Shown piece by piece: positions 53,678 to 62,178 of a stretch of 64,000 nt of DNA. Numbering within the stretch: position 1 is the first letter of the stretch; each line of letters begins with the position of its first letter. Made by a program: the position numbers and the translations under genes. Source of the DNA: Flavobacteriales bacterium UBA952 (lineage in GTDB: Bacteria > Bacteroidota > Bacteroidia > Flavobacteriales_D > Crocinitomicaceae); NCBI GenBank assembly GCA_002293185.1, contig DBCS01000010.1, positions 38,708-102,707 on the forward strand, in the 5' to 3' direction. Below the pieces are notes generated by a model. That model saw only the letters and a program-made list of their open reading frames with translations. It was not told the origin of the DNA and did no database searches.

Positions 53678-54234
53678 TGTCCAAACGATCCTTTTTAAGA
53701 GAATTTTTCAAATCCAATCGCACGGTCGGATCAATGCTTCCAAGTTCTCGTTTTCTGAGCAAAAAAATGCTGAAGCCCATTCAGTTTAATGAAGCCAAGG
53801 TAATTATCGAACTTGGGCCCGGCACTGGCGTATTTACCAAAGAACTGCTCTCCAAAATCGCTACTCCTTGCCAGTTGGTCGTTATTGAACTCAACGACGC
53901 TTTTTTCAAGGATCTTCGCAATAAATTTGACGCACCACATTTGCACTTGGTTCATGGTTCAGCCACAGACATCACGCAAATTCTTCATAACCTTAAGCTT
54001 CCTAAAGCAGATTACATCTTGTCTTCCTTGCCGCTATCCAACTTTCCTGCTGCACTCAGACAAACCATTTTAGAAGAAATCAAGCAAAATTTAAATGCAA
54101 ATGGTAAACTGATCCAATTTCAATATACCAGAGGTCTTCGAAAACTTTACGGTACGCATTTCAAGCACGTGCAAATCGATTACACGGCCCTCAACTTCCC
54201 TCCTGCCTTCATTTATACGTGTAAGAATAGCTGA
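53677..54234 (+). CDS. SAM-dependent methyltransferase (phospholipid N-methyltransferase-like)
   Basis: A 185-residue class I methyltransferase. The SAM motif is IIELGPGTGVFTKELL; the N-terminal SNRTVGSMLPSSRFLSKKM is typical of PmtA-type phospholipid methyltransferases and their KsgA relatives. Substrate not proven. The start shares one base with the upstream stop (TAATG). Confidence 0.8.
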   Translation: MSKRSFLREFFKSNRTVGSMLPSSRFLSKKMLKPIQFNEAKVIIELGPGTGVFTKELLSKIATPCQLVVIELNDAFFKDLRNKFDAPHLHLVHGSATDITQILHNLKLPKADYILSSLPLSNFPAALRQTILEEIKQNLNANGKLIQFQYTRGLRKLYGTHFKHVQIDYTALNFPPAFIYTCKNS

Positions 54235-54245
54235 TTTCTTTTGCC

Positions 54246-54253
54246 TATCTTTG
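54246..54253 (+). promoter_or_regulatory. Putative -7 box for the ABC-F gene
   Basis: TATCTTTG matches TAnnTTTG, 16 bp before the ATG at 54270. No clear -33 box. Confidence 0.45.
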
Positions 54254-54269
54254 CGCAAAAATTTATAGG

Positions 54270-55892
54270 ATGCTTTCGGTTTCAAACCTCTCTCTTCAAT
54301 TCGGTAAACGCGTACTTTTTGATGAAGTCAACGCTAAATTTGTCAACGGTAACTGCTACGGCGTTATTGGTGCCAATGGTGCCGGCAAGTCTACTTTTCT
54401 CAAAATATTAACCGGAGACCAAGACCCTACAACTGGCCGCGTAGACCTCGAGCCAGGTAAGCGCATGGCTTTTCTCAAGCAAAACCACTTTGAGTTTGAT
54501 TCAATTGCTGTGTTGCAAACAGTCATCATGGGGCACAAACGCCTTTACGAAATCATGGTCGAAAAAGATGCGCTTTATGCCAAAGAAGATTTCAGCGACG
54601 AAGACGGCATGAAAACAGCAGAACTAGAAGGTGAATTTGCAGATTTAGAGGGCTGGAATGCCGAAACCGATGCAGCTACCCTTCTGAGCAACTTAGGCAT
54701 TGATGAATCCAAGCACTATATGCTCATGGAAGAACTATCGAACGACCTCAAAGTACGCGTATTGCTTGCTCAAGCGCTTTTTGGCAACCCCGATGTGCTG
54801 ATTTTAGATGAACCCACCAACGACCTCGATCTTAAAACCATTTCTTGGCTAGAAGACTTCTTATTAGATTTCAGAAATACCGTTATTGTCGTTTCTCACG
54901 ACAGACACTTCTTGGATACGGTCTGTACACACATCTGCGACATCGATTACAGTAAACTCAATATGTTTACAGGTAACTACACCTTTTGGTACCAGTCTTC
55001 GCAGCTTGCTTCTCGCCAGCGTGCCGACAAAAACAAAAAAGCCGAAGAAAAGAAAAAAGAACTCATGGAGTTTATCTCGCGGTTCTCAGCAAACGCAGCT
55101 AAATCTAAACAAGCTACCAGCCGTCGTAAAATGCTCGACAACCTCGACCTCGAAGAAATTAAACCTTCGTCTAGACGCTATCCTGGTATCACCTTTCATC
55201 AAGAGCGCGATGCCGGTAATCAAATTTTGAGCTTAGAAAACCTCAGTAAAACGGCTGACGGCAAAACGCTATTTAAAGATTTTTACCTGACCGTCAACAA
55301 AGGCGACAAAATTGCTTTTATTTCCAGAGACTCAGTTGCTCTTACCCACTTCTTTGAAATTCTTTCCGGCAACCTCAAATCGGATGGCGGTGAAATCACT
55401 TTCGGGACCACCATAACCACAGCCTATTTGCCCAACGACAACCACCATTACTTTGAGGCAAAGCTTAGCCTCATAGATTGGTTGCGTCAATATGCACATA
55501 CCGATGAAGAACGCGAAGAAGTATACCTACGTACCTTTCTCGGGCGCATGCTTTTTACCGGAGAAGAAGCGATGAAAATGGCTAAGGTATTGTCTGGTGG
55601 TGAAAAAGTACGTTGTATGCTCTCTAAAATGATGCTCGCCAAAGCCAATTTGCTTTTGATGGATGAACCCACCAACCACCTCGACCTCGAGTCTATTACG
55701 GCACTCAACAACGCCATGCAAGAATTTCAAGGCACACTACTTTTCACCTCACATGACCACGAATTAGTGAGCACCGTTGCCAACCGCATTGTTGAACTCA
55801 CGCCAAATGGAATTATTGACAAAATGATGCCCTACGACGATTACCTTCACGACGATAAAATAGCCCAACTCCAAGCTGAATTATACGCCTAA
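54270..55892 (+). CDS. ABC-F family ATPase (YbiT-like)
   Basis: A 540-residue soluble protein with two ABC domains and no membrane part. Domain 1 has Walker A GANGAGKSTFLKIL and Walker B VLILDEPTNDLD, but its signature is degenerate (ELSNDLKVR). Domain 2 has signature LSGGEKVR and Walker B LLLMDEPTNHLD, while its Walker A region (FISRDSVALTHFF) lacks the GxxGxGK pattern. The two together leave one normal composite site. ABC-F proteins act on ribosomes in translation control or antibiotic protection. Confidence 0.9.
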   Translation: MLSVSNLSLQFGKRVLFDEVNAKFVNGNCYGVIGANGAGKSTFLKILTGDQDPTTGRVDLEPGKRMAFLKQNHFEFDSIAVLQTVIMGHKRLYEIMVEKDALYAKEDFSDEDGMKTAELEGEFADLEGWNAETDAATLLSNLGIDESKHYMLMEELSNDLKVRVLLAQALFGNPDVLILDEPTNDLDLKTISWLEDFLLDFRNTVIVVSHDRHFLDTVCTHICDIDYSKLNMFTGNYTFWYQSSQLASRQRADKNKKAEEKKKELMEFISRFSANAAKSKQATSRRKMLDNLDLEEIKPSSRRYPGITFHQERDAGNQILSLENLSKTADGKTLFKDFYLTVNKGDKIAFISRDSVALTHFFEILSGNLKSDGGEITFGTTITTAYLPNDNHHYFEAKLSLIDWLRQYAHTDEEREEVYLRTFLGRMLFTGEEAMKMAKVLSGGEKVRCMLSKMMLAKANLLLMDEPTNHLDLESITALNNAMQEFQGTLLFTSHDHELVSTVANRIVELTPNGIIDKMMPYDDYLHDDKIAQLQAELYA

Positions 55893-55896
55893 AATC

Positions 55897-57615
55897 ATGG
55901 TGCGCTACCAAGTATATTGTCAACAAGCTCAACAGCGCTACATTCAGTTGAGCGCCGTCTTTGAACAAGATGCAGCATTAAACGAACTCCAATTAGAATT
56001 ACCCAGCTGGCGCCCAGGGCGTTATGAGATCGGAAACTTTGCAAAAAACATCAAAGGTTTCAAAGCATTTGGAGAAGACAACCAACCTCTTGCTGTGCAC
56101 AAAACGGCAAAAGACACTTGGGTTATTGCTACCAAAGGCCTGACTCAAATTAAAATAAGCTACAGCTATTATGCCGCTGAACTCAATGCCGGCTCTACCT
56201 TTCTCGACCCAACACAACTATACATCAACCCGGTCAATTGCTTTTTTTACGACGCTGCCCAGGCTCAACAAGCCTACCAACTAAAATTGCATATTCCAGC
56301 AGCATGGCAAATTGCTTCTGCTTTACATTTTGATGAAGATAACAAGTGTGAGATACCCAATTTTGAACGTTTGGCAGATAGCCCTTTGATATGCAGTGCA
56401 GCAATAGAACGAAGGTCTTACATGGTAAATGAATACAGCTTTCATATTTGCTTCAATCAGCAGCAAATGATTCCCTGGGATCGCGTTTTAGCAGATTTTG
56501 AAAAATTCACCAAGCGTCAGCTTCAAGATTTTGGTGAATTCCCATGCAAGGAGTACACATTTTTGATTCAATCCTTGCCTTATGCCGCCTACCATGGTGT
56601 AGAGCATTTAGATTCTACTGTGATTGCCCTAGGGCCTTCTTGCGATGTTTTCGGAATCCTTTATACAGAATTACTTGGTGTTTGTTCGCATGAACTCTAC
56701 CATTCATGGAATATCAAAGCACTCAGACCATCTGAAATGCAGCCCTACAACTTCAAGCGCGAGAACTACGCGCAGACGGGGCTAATTTACGAAGGGATCA
56801 CCACCTATTTGGGCGATCTCTATTTACTCAAAAGTGGTGTTTTTAGTATAGAACAGTACCTAATAGAACTCAGCAAACAAGTTCAAAAACACCTAGACAA
56901 CCCTGGTCGTTTTAGTATGAGTGTGGCCGATGCATCTTTTGACACTTGGTTAGACGGTTATGTACCTGGTGCACCAGGCAGAAAAGTCTCAATCTACACA
57001 GAGGGTTGCTTGTTGGCCTTCTACGTCGATTACCGACTGCGCAAAGCGACCAAAAATAAAATAGGTATTGAACAGGTCATCAAAACCCTCTACTTCAATT
57101 TTGGTGTAGCGCAAAAAGGTTATACGCTTGCTGATTACCAAACAACCCTTGAAAATTTAGCGGGAGAATCATTTGACTCCTTTTTTGCCGATTACGTTTT
57201 AGGGACCTGTGCCTATGAGGCGCTCCTGCAGGAGGCCTTTGATTACTTTGGGCTGCAGCTGCAGCAAAACCCGAGCAAAAGCTATGCAGAAGCGCGCCTC
57301 GGTATGAAAGTACAGCAAATAGGTAAAGATTGGCAGTTATTGAGCATCTACCCAGGTTCTCCGGCAGACACCGGTGGTTTAGCAATTGGCGATCTCCTTA
57401 TTGCAGTCAATGGAATGCGCGCGCTTCCGAGTTTAGATCATTGGTTGGCTTTCTATGAAAACCAGAACAAGACCTTATTGATAGAGCGCAATGGCCAGCT
57501 TCTTGAGCGTTTTATTCCGGAAGTTGACCGGCACTTTTTTGTGACCCATCAGGTACAGATGCATACCGAACGAATTGCCGCACAGCAAAAAGCATTTGAC
57601 CATTGGTCTAATTAG
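55897..57615 (+). CDS. M61 family metallopeptidase with PDZ domain
   Basis: A 572-residue peptidase of the glycyl aminopeptidase family. The N-terminal LPSWRPGRYEIGNFAKNI motif, the zinc site HELYHSW with a downstream Glu (IYEGITTYLGD) and a C-terminal PDZ domain (IYPGSPADTGGLAIGDLLIA) are all present. No signal peptide is seen at the start, so it may be cytoplasmic. It overlaps the convergent helicase gene by 8 bp. Confidence 0.9.
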   Translation: MVRYQVYCQQAQQRYIQLSAVFEQDAALNELQLELPSWRPGRYEIGNFAKNIKGFKAFGEDNQPLAVHKTAKDTWVIATKGLTQIKISYSYYAAELNAGSTFLDPTQLYINPVNCFFYDAAQAQQAYQLKLHIPAAWQIASALHFDEDNKCEIPNFERLADSPLICSAAIERRSYMVNEYSFHICFNQQQMIPWDRVLADFEKFTKRQLQDFGEFPCKEYTFLIQSLPYAAYHGVEHLDSTVIALGPSCDVFGILYTELLGVCSHELYHSWNIKALRPSEMQPYNFKRENYAQTGLIYEGITTYLGDLYLLKSGVFSIEQYLIELSKQVQKHLDNPGRFSMSVADASFDTWLDGYVPGAPGRKVSIYTEGCLLAFYVDYRLRKATKNKIGIEQVIKTLYFNFGVAQKGYTLADYQTTLENLAGESFDSFFADYVLGTCAYEALLQEAFDYFGLQLQQNPSKSYAEARLGMKVQQIGKDWQLLSIYPGSPADTGGLAIGDLLIAVNGMRALPSLDHWLAFYENQNKTLLIERNGQLLERFIPEVDRHFFVTHQVQMHTERIAAQQKAFDHWSN

Positions 57616-58990
57616 TTTCGAAAAAATCTTCCGGAAAATTGAGTAAATATAGTTTTTCACTGGCTCGAGTCAGGGCGGTATAAAGCCATCTTAAATAAGC
57701 AGCATTCTTGCGCTCCTCCGGAACAAAACCGTAGTCTACGTATACATGTGCCCACTGCCCTCCTTGCGCTTTATGTACTGTGACTGCATGCGCATATTTG
57801 ATCTGAAGCGCATTGAAGTACGGGTTTTTTAAGACTTCTTTGTAGCGCTTTTGTTTGTTTTTGATATCGGCGTGTTCTGCTTCAATGGCATAGAACAACT
57901 TGCGCATCAAGTCTCGATTTAGATTTGGACCTTCTTCCAATAAGCTTTGGACGTGTACCTTACAGGTAATTGATCCTTGATCGGGGTAGTCTACAAATTT
58001 TAAGTCAAGTTCGGCAAATTCAAAGCCATAGTAAGCCTCAAATTTTTTAACCCGCTCTATGCGTGCCAGTTCGCCATTGGCAATAAAGCCCATTTTTGAG
58101 CTCGGGTCTAGCCAGAAATAATTATTCTTTACGACCATCAGAACATCGCCCTTCTCCAATACCTCTTCTCGGTAAAACAGGCGGTTTCGAATTTCTAAAT
58201 TCCACTGATTGGCCCGTTTATTGGCCAAGGTCAATAGTATGGTTTCATCTGTTCCTACATCGGCAATAGATTGCTCTAAATAATCTTGAAATTCACCTCC
58301 ATGAATTTGAAGCACGGTTGCATCATCTAGATTTTTGAGTTTTGGAAGTATTGGAAGTGTGTACGTATGCTTTTGACGCAGAAAAGTGGCCACCGAAAGA
58401 ATGCCTGAATTTTCTTTTACCCGCACCACCTGACTCAAATGACTATGCCAAATGAATAGCGATGGAAAGGCCTCCAAGAATAATTTGGGTAAAAGGGCAA
58501 TACTGTGGTCTTGTCCGACGGGAGGTAACTGCCCGGGGTCTCCAATAAAGACCAAATGACAATTTTCACCGCCGTAAACATAATTGAGTAGGTCTTCTAA
58601 TACGTTGTTGGCCTCAAAGGAAGCACTTGCAGGAAGCATTGAAGCTTCATCTACAAAGAACAGCGTATTCTTGTGTAGGTTTTTAGCCAAAGAAAGACCT
58701 TGGTTGCTTAATTCGCCACCGGAAAAGTAGATGTGTCGGTGAATCGTGCTTGCAGGAAAACCCGCATAATTGGAAAGCACCTTAGCTGCACGCCCTGTTG
58801 GCGCCAATAATTTAAAAGAAAGCTTTTCTTGGTGCATTTGCTTGACGATATGAGCAATAAGTGTCGATTTACCGGTGCCGGCAAAACCTGTTAGCACCCA
58901 AACTTTTCTTGCTTCATGGGCGCGCAAAAACACCAAGAATTGTTCAAAAGCTTGGTTTTGATCTGAGGTAAAAATTAGTTGCTGGGTCAT
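57608..58990 (-). CDS. RecD-like superfamily 1 DNA helicase
   Basis: A 460-residue ATP-dependent helicase with Walker A TGFAGTGKSTLIAH, Walker B LFFVDEASMLPA, VFIGDPGQLPPVG (motif III), and the C-terminal UvrD-like part with TVHKAQGGQW and WLYTALTRASEKLYLL. It is stand-alone, like the small RecD2/Pif1-type helicases of Bacteroidota. ATG at 58990 (MTQQLIF) is preferred to an ATG at 59050, because the promoter region of the divergent gene lies between. Confidence 0.9.
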   Translation of the reverse strand: MTQQLIFTSDQNQAFEQFLVFLRAHEARKVWVLTGFAGTGKSTLIAHIVKQMHQEKLSFKLLAPTGRAAKVLSNYAGFPASTIHRHIYFSGGELSNQGLSLAKNLHKNTLFFVDEASMLPASASFEANNVLEDLLNYVYGGENCHLVFIGDPGQLPPVGQDHSIALLPKLFLEAFPSLFIWHSHLSQVVRVKENSGILSVATFLRQKHTYTLPILPKLKNLDDATVLQIHGGEFQDYLEQSIADVGTDETILLTLANKRANQWNLEIRNRLFYREEVLEKGDVLMVVKNNYFWLDPSSKMGFIANGELARIERVKKFEAYYGFEFAELDLKFVDYPDQGSITCKVHVQSLLEEGPNLNRDLMRKLFYAIEAEHADIKNKQKRYKEVLKNPYFNALQIKYAHAVTVHKAQGGQWAHVYVDYGFVPEERKNAAYLRWLYTALTRASEKLYLLNFPEDFFETN

Positions 58991-59028
58991 CAATGAGGCG
59001 TTCTGCGCTTTAACAAAATTAAATATTG

Positions 59029-59036
59029 TAGCTTTG
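59029..59036 (+). promoter_or_regulatory. Putative -7 box for the DUF3822-rsmD-coaD operon
   Basis: TAGCTTTG matches TAnnTTTG, 37 bp before the ATG at 59074. Confidence 0.5.
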
Positions 59037-59073
59037 CACTTAGGCCACAAACCAAAAGACTTATAAACAAGCT

Positions 59074-59820
59074 ATGTCGCGTTTGGTACTTCATTATTCC
59101 GATTCAATACTATTAATGCTCGAACAGACGCAAACAAGCGTGTTAGATTCAAGCTATCCACTAGAAATGGATAAACCTTTTGCAAAGGAGCGCATGTCAA
59201 ACCCAATCAAAGAAGCACTCTTAAAAAGTACGCTTGGTCCTTGTTTTTGGTTTGGCCCGGACTACACGCTCTTTCCAAGAACACTTTTTGACCCCACTCA
59301 GCTAACGGCCTACTACCAACTCAACCATGGTCCGTTGACAAGTCAATATTTCCTCAACTATCAAATATTAGAAGACCTCGACCTCGTCTTTATTTACAGC
59401 ATCCCTATATGGCTATACGACTACGCTAAATATGAACTTCAAGTAACGCTGGTTAAACATAGCATTGCGCACCAAATTCAGTACTTGAAAGCAAATAACG
59501 CAACAGATCGGGTTGCACTGCTCATTGAAAAATCTCATTTTGTCTTGCTGTGTTTTAAGGAACGGCAATTGTTGAGTTGCACAACCAACGAATACCAACA
59601 AGTCAGCGATATTCTTTATTTTCTTTTGGCACAACAACAGAAGCTTCAGTTGCCCAACCATGTGCAACTCGATCTCTACGACGCAAGCGCTAATTTTGAC
59701 TTCAGGAGTTTTGAGGCGCTCCTAAAGCAATTCAAAGATTTCGAACACTACCAGACTACATTTTACGACACCCCCACTTACCAAAACCAAATTTTGTGCG
59801 CATCATTCGAGGATCATTAA
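59074..59820 (+). CDS. DUF3822 family protein
   Basis: A 248-residue protein with no signal peptide or membrane segment. It matches the Flavobacteria/Bacteroidota family known from its place just before rsmD and coaD; the sequence resembles an actin-fold ATPase-like half (SDSILLMLE, VALLIEKSHFVLLCF). Function unknown. It overlaps rsmD by 25 bp. Confidence 0.8.
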   Translation: MSRLVLHYSDSILLMLEQTQTSVLDSSYPLEMDKPFAKERMSNPIKEALLKSTLGPCFWFGPDYTLFPRTLFDPTQLTAYYQLNHGPLTSQYFLNYQILEDLDLVFIYSIPIWLYDYAKYELQVTLVKHSIAHQIQYLKANNATDRVALLIEKSHFVLLCFKERQLLSCTTNEYQQVSDILYFLLAQQQKLQLPNHVQLDLYDASANFDFRSFEALLKQFKDFEHYQTTFYDTPTYQNQILCASFEDH

Positions 59821-60341
59821 AAGGCAAACGCTTTGCCACACCGCCGGGCTTTCCTTCCAGACCCACCACAGATTACGCTAAAGAAGGTCTGTTTAATATG
59901 TTGGCGAACATGTTTGATTTAGAAGATATACGCGTTCTCGATCTTTGCGCAGGAACCGGCAATATTTCATTTGAATTTGTGAGCCGAGGAGCTGCGCATT
60001 TGTTGGCCATAGACAGCCATCCGCGCTGTGTGCAATACCTCAAACAAAATGTTCAGACCCTTCAAATTACCGAGCAAATGCAGGTCTATAAATCGGACTG
60101 TGTCATTTATTGTCGCAATGCAAAAAACACCCAGTACGACCTCATTTTTGCCGATCCACCTTATCATTTAGGTTTCCACGAAGAGCTCATTACCACCATT
60201 TTTGAAAAAGAACTTTTGAGCCTTACCGGACTACTAATTATCGAGCACGGCAAACAACATGATTTTTCAGCACTACCACAATTCGATGCTTGCCGAAATT
60301 TTGGAAATGTTTATTTTAGTTTTTTCAAGCATACGATATGA
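59796..60341 (+). CDS. rsmD: 16S rRNA (guanine(966)-N(2))-methyltransferase RsmD
   Basis: A 181-residue methyltransferase that modifies G966 of 16S rRNA. The N-terminus MRIIRGSLKGKRFATPPG is the family start, read from a GTG at 59796 inside the upstream gene. The SAM motif is DLCAGTGNISFEFVSRGA and the catalytic motif is FADPPYHLG (DPPY). The stop overlaps coaD by 4 bp. Confidence 0.93.
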   Translation: MRIIRGSLKGKRFATPPGFPSRPTTDYAKEGLFNMLANMFDLEDIRVLDLCAGTGNISFEFVSRGAAHLLAIDSHPRCVQYLKQNVQTLQITEQMQVYKSDCVIYCRNAKNTQYDLIFADPPYHLGFHEELITTIFEKELLSLTGLLIIEHGKQHDFSALPQFDACRNFGNVYFSFFKHTI

Positions 60342-60793
60342 AACGCTGCCTTTTTCCTGGAAGCTTTGATCCTTTTACCAAAGGCCACGAAGCAATTGTT
60401 CATCAAGCACTGAGCTTATTCGATGAAGTAATCATTGGTGTTGGTATCAATTCCAAAAAACAAGGACTTTTTGCTACGGATAAAAAGATTCAACATATCC
60501 GCGCGCTTTTTGCCGTAAATAACAAAATTCAGGTGGCCTCTTTTCAGAAACTAACCGTTGAATTTTGTAAAGAAATAGGTGCTACACATATTGTTCGAGG
60601 CTTGCGCGATGCCAAAGACTTCGAATATGAGCGCAGTATTGGCCATATGAACCATGCAATTTCGGGAATCGACACCGTCTTTTTCTTAACCGCACAAGCG
60701 CACAGCGCTATCAACTCCAGTATCATCAGAGAAATGTATCAAAACGGTGCTGATATCTCTCCATTTGTAACCAAACCTGAGCTACTCGTTTGA
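60338..60793 (+). CDS. coaD: Phosphopantetheine adenylyltransferase
   Basis: A 151-residue enzyme of coenzyme A synthesis that adenylates 4'-phosphopantetheine. It shows the nucleotidyltransferase motif GSFDPFTKGHEAI (TxGH) at the N-terminus, the substrate loop IVRGLRDAKDFEYE and the C-terminal INSSIIREM motif. Length is standard. Confidence 0.95.
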   Translation: MKRCLFPGSFDPFTKGHEAIVHQALSLFDEVIIGVGINSKKQGLFATDKKIQHIRALFAVNNKIQVASFQKLTVEFCKEIGATHIVRGLRDAKDFEYERSIGHMNHAISGIDTVFFLTAQAHSAINSSIIREMYQNGADISPFVTKPELLV

Positions 60794-62178
60794 TGCACGT
60801 GAACCTCAAATTTCTTGTTGGCTGCTTTCTCTTTTGTACTCCATTGTGGAGTCAAGTTCAAATACGTGGTCTTTCGTTTTTGAATGAGCAAGAACTTCAG
60901 ATCTATGAGCTCACCAATCAATTCACCAAAGAAAAAAAATGGTTGCAAACCGTTACGCTCGATACCATGGGTATTTTCAATACCGAACTAGCCCTACCTA
61001 AAATCAGCACCATTCAAATTTGTAGTGGCAGCAAATGCGGACTACTCTATACCCAACCTCGTTCGAGATATATCCTAGAACTACCCGAAATAGACCAGCG
61101 GTTTTACAATGAAGCCGAACAAGATATTGAACTTCTTTTTTATAATTTGGATTCCAATGATATCAATTATAGAATCTTAGGCTTTGAGGCCTGGATGGAC
61201 AACTACATTGCCGATATCTATCAACTCAAAGATCTCAGAAGCGAAGAATTCATCCTCAGAATATTGGCGTTTAAAGCAGAGGCAGCAGCCGTTTATGGCA
61301 ATGACACCAACACGTTTTTGCAGGAATATATCAAATACAGCATTGGCCTAACCATAGATAATTTTTCAGTAGTTGGCGGCCCTACTAAGGGAGACAAATA
61401 CAATTTCTACCTCCAAACAGATACCGTTGATTTCAGTCAACCAAAACTCATCGAATATGCACTTACCTTCTACCAAAAATTCGAGACGCAAGTTGATCAA
61501 AACACATATGCAGCTATTGAATCCGCACTCCTATACACCAACCTAGAATTACTTTTAGCCACCCTCGTCAAAGAACCCTATATTTACAGCCCTGAATGGG
61601 CAGAATTCGTTGCGCTAGACTTAATAATAGCGTACCATCAAAACAAGCGAATTGATCAGGCAGCCACGCTGCAACTTCTCAAAGCCTTGGCTCGCACCGG
61701 ACGCCAATCTGGCCTGCGCAACGCTGCCAATTTCTATTGGCTCGAATATAGCAAACTTAGCAACGGCAACTATTGGGATAAAAACTATGTAGTTAACGAA
61801 CTGAACATCAGTCTAAAGCCAGGTCGCTATATTTATTTACATCATTACATACCAGCAAATCAAAAATGCATCGCAGAAATGGCGGCCCTGCAACGCTTGG
61901 CAAAACGCTACGAGGATAAGTTGCAAGTCGTTACGCTTTACCCCAGTGAACAAACCTGGACAAAAGCAGATCAAAAAGCATTTGAGGGTTCAAATTGGCA
62001 GCGCGTTCCCTTTTCGAAATCCCATCCGATATGGCAGCAACTCTCTTGGACGAGTGCCCCTGCATACATCCTACTCGACCCGCAATTGAGCGTACTCAGT
62101 TTAGATGCGCTAGGGCCTTTACCAAATGCGCGCGCCCAAACCATCGACCTCATTCTCAATCAACTATTCAGTAATTAA
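60793..62178 (+). CDS. Exported protein with thioredoxin-like C-terminal domain
   Basis: A 461-residue protein with a signal peptide (FLVGCFLFCTPLWSQ). Residues about 330-461 have a TlpA-like thioredoxin fold (GRYIYLHHYIPANQKCIAEM, LQVVTLYPS, SAPAYILLDP). The usual CxxC is absent; only one Cys remains (NQKC), so it is not a thiol oxidoreductase of the normal kind. The N-terminal 320 residues are helical and of unknown function. The ATG at 60793 shares a base with the coaD stop; an in-frame TTG at 60790 exists. Confidence 0.78.
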   Translation: MHVNLKFLVGCFLFCTPLWSQVQIRGLSFLNEQELQIYELTNQFTKEKKWLQTVTLDTMGIFNTELALPKISTIQICSGSKCGLLYTQPRSRYILELPEIDQRFYNEAEQDIELLFYNLDSNDINYRILGFEAWMDNYIADIYQLKDLRSEEFILRILAFKAEAAAVYGNDTNTFLQEYIKYSIGLTIDNFSVVGGPTKGDKYNFYLQTDTVDFSQPKLIEYALTFYQKFETQVDQNTYAAIESALLYTNLELLLATLVKEPYIYSPEWAEFVALDLIIAYHQNKRIDQAATLQLLKALARTGRQSGLRNAANFYWLEYSKLSNGNYWDKNYVVNELNISLKPGRYIYLHHYIPANQKCIAEMAALQRLAKRYEDKLQVVTLYPSEQTWTKADQKAFEGSNWQRVPFSKSHPIWQQLSWTSAPAYILLDPQLSVLSLDALGPLPNARAQTIDLILNQLFSN

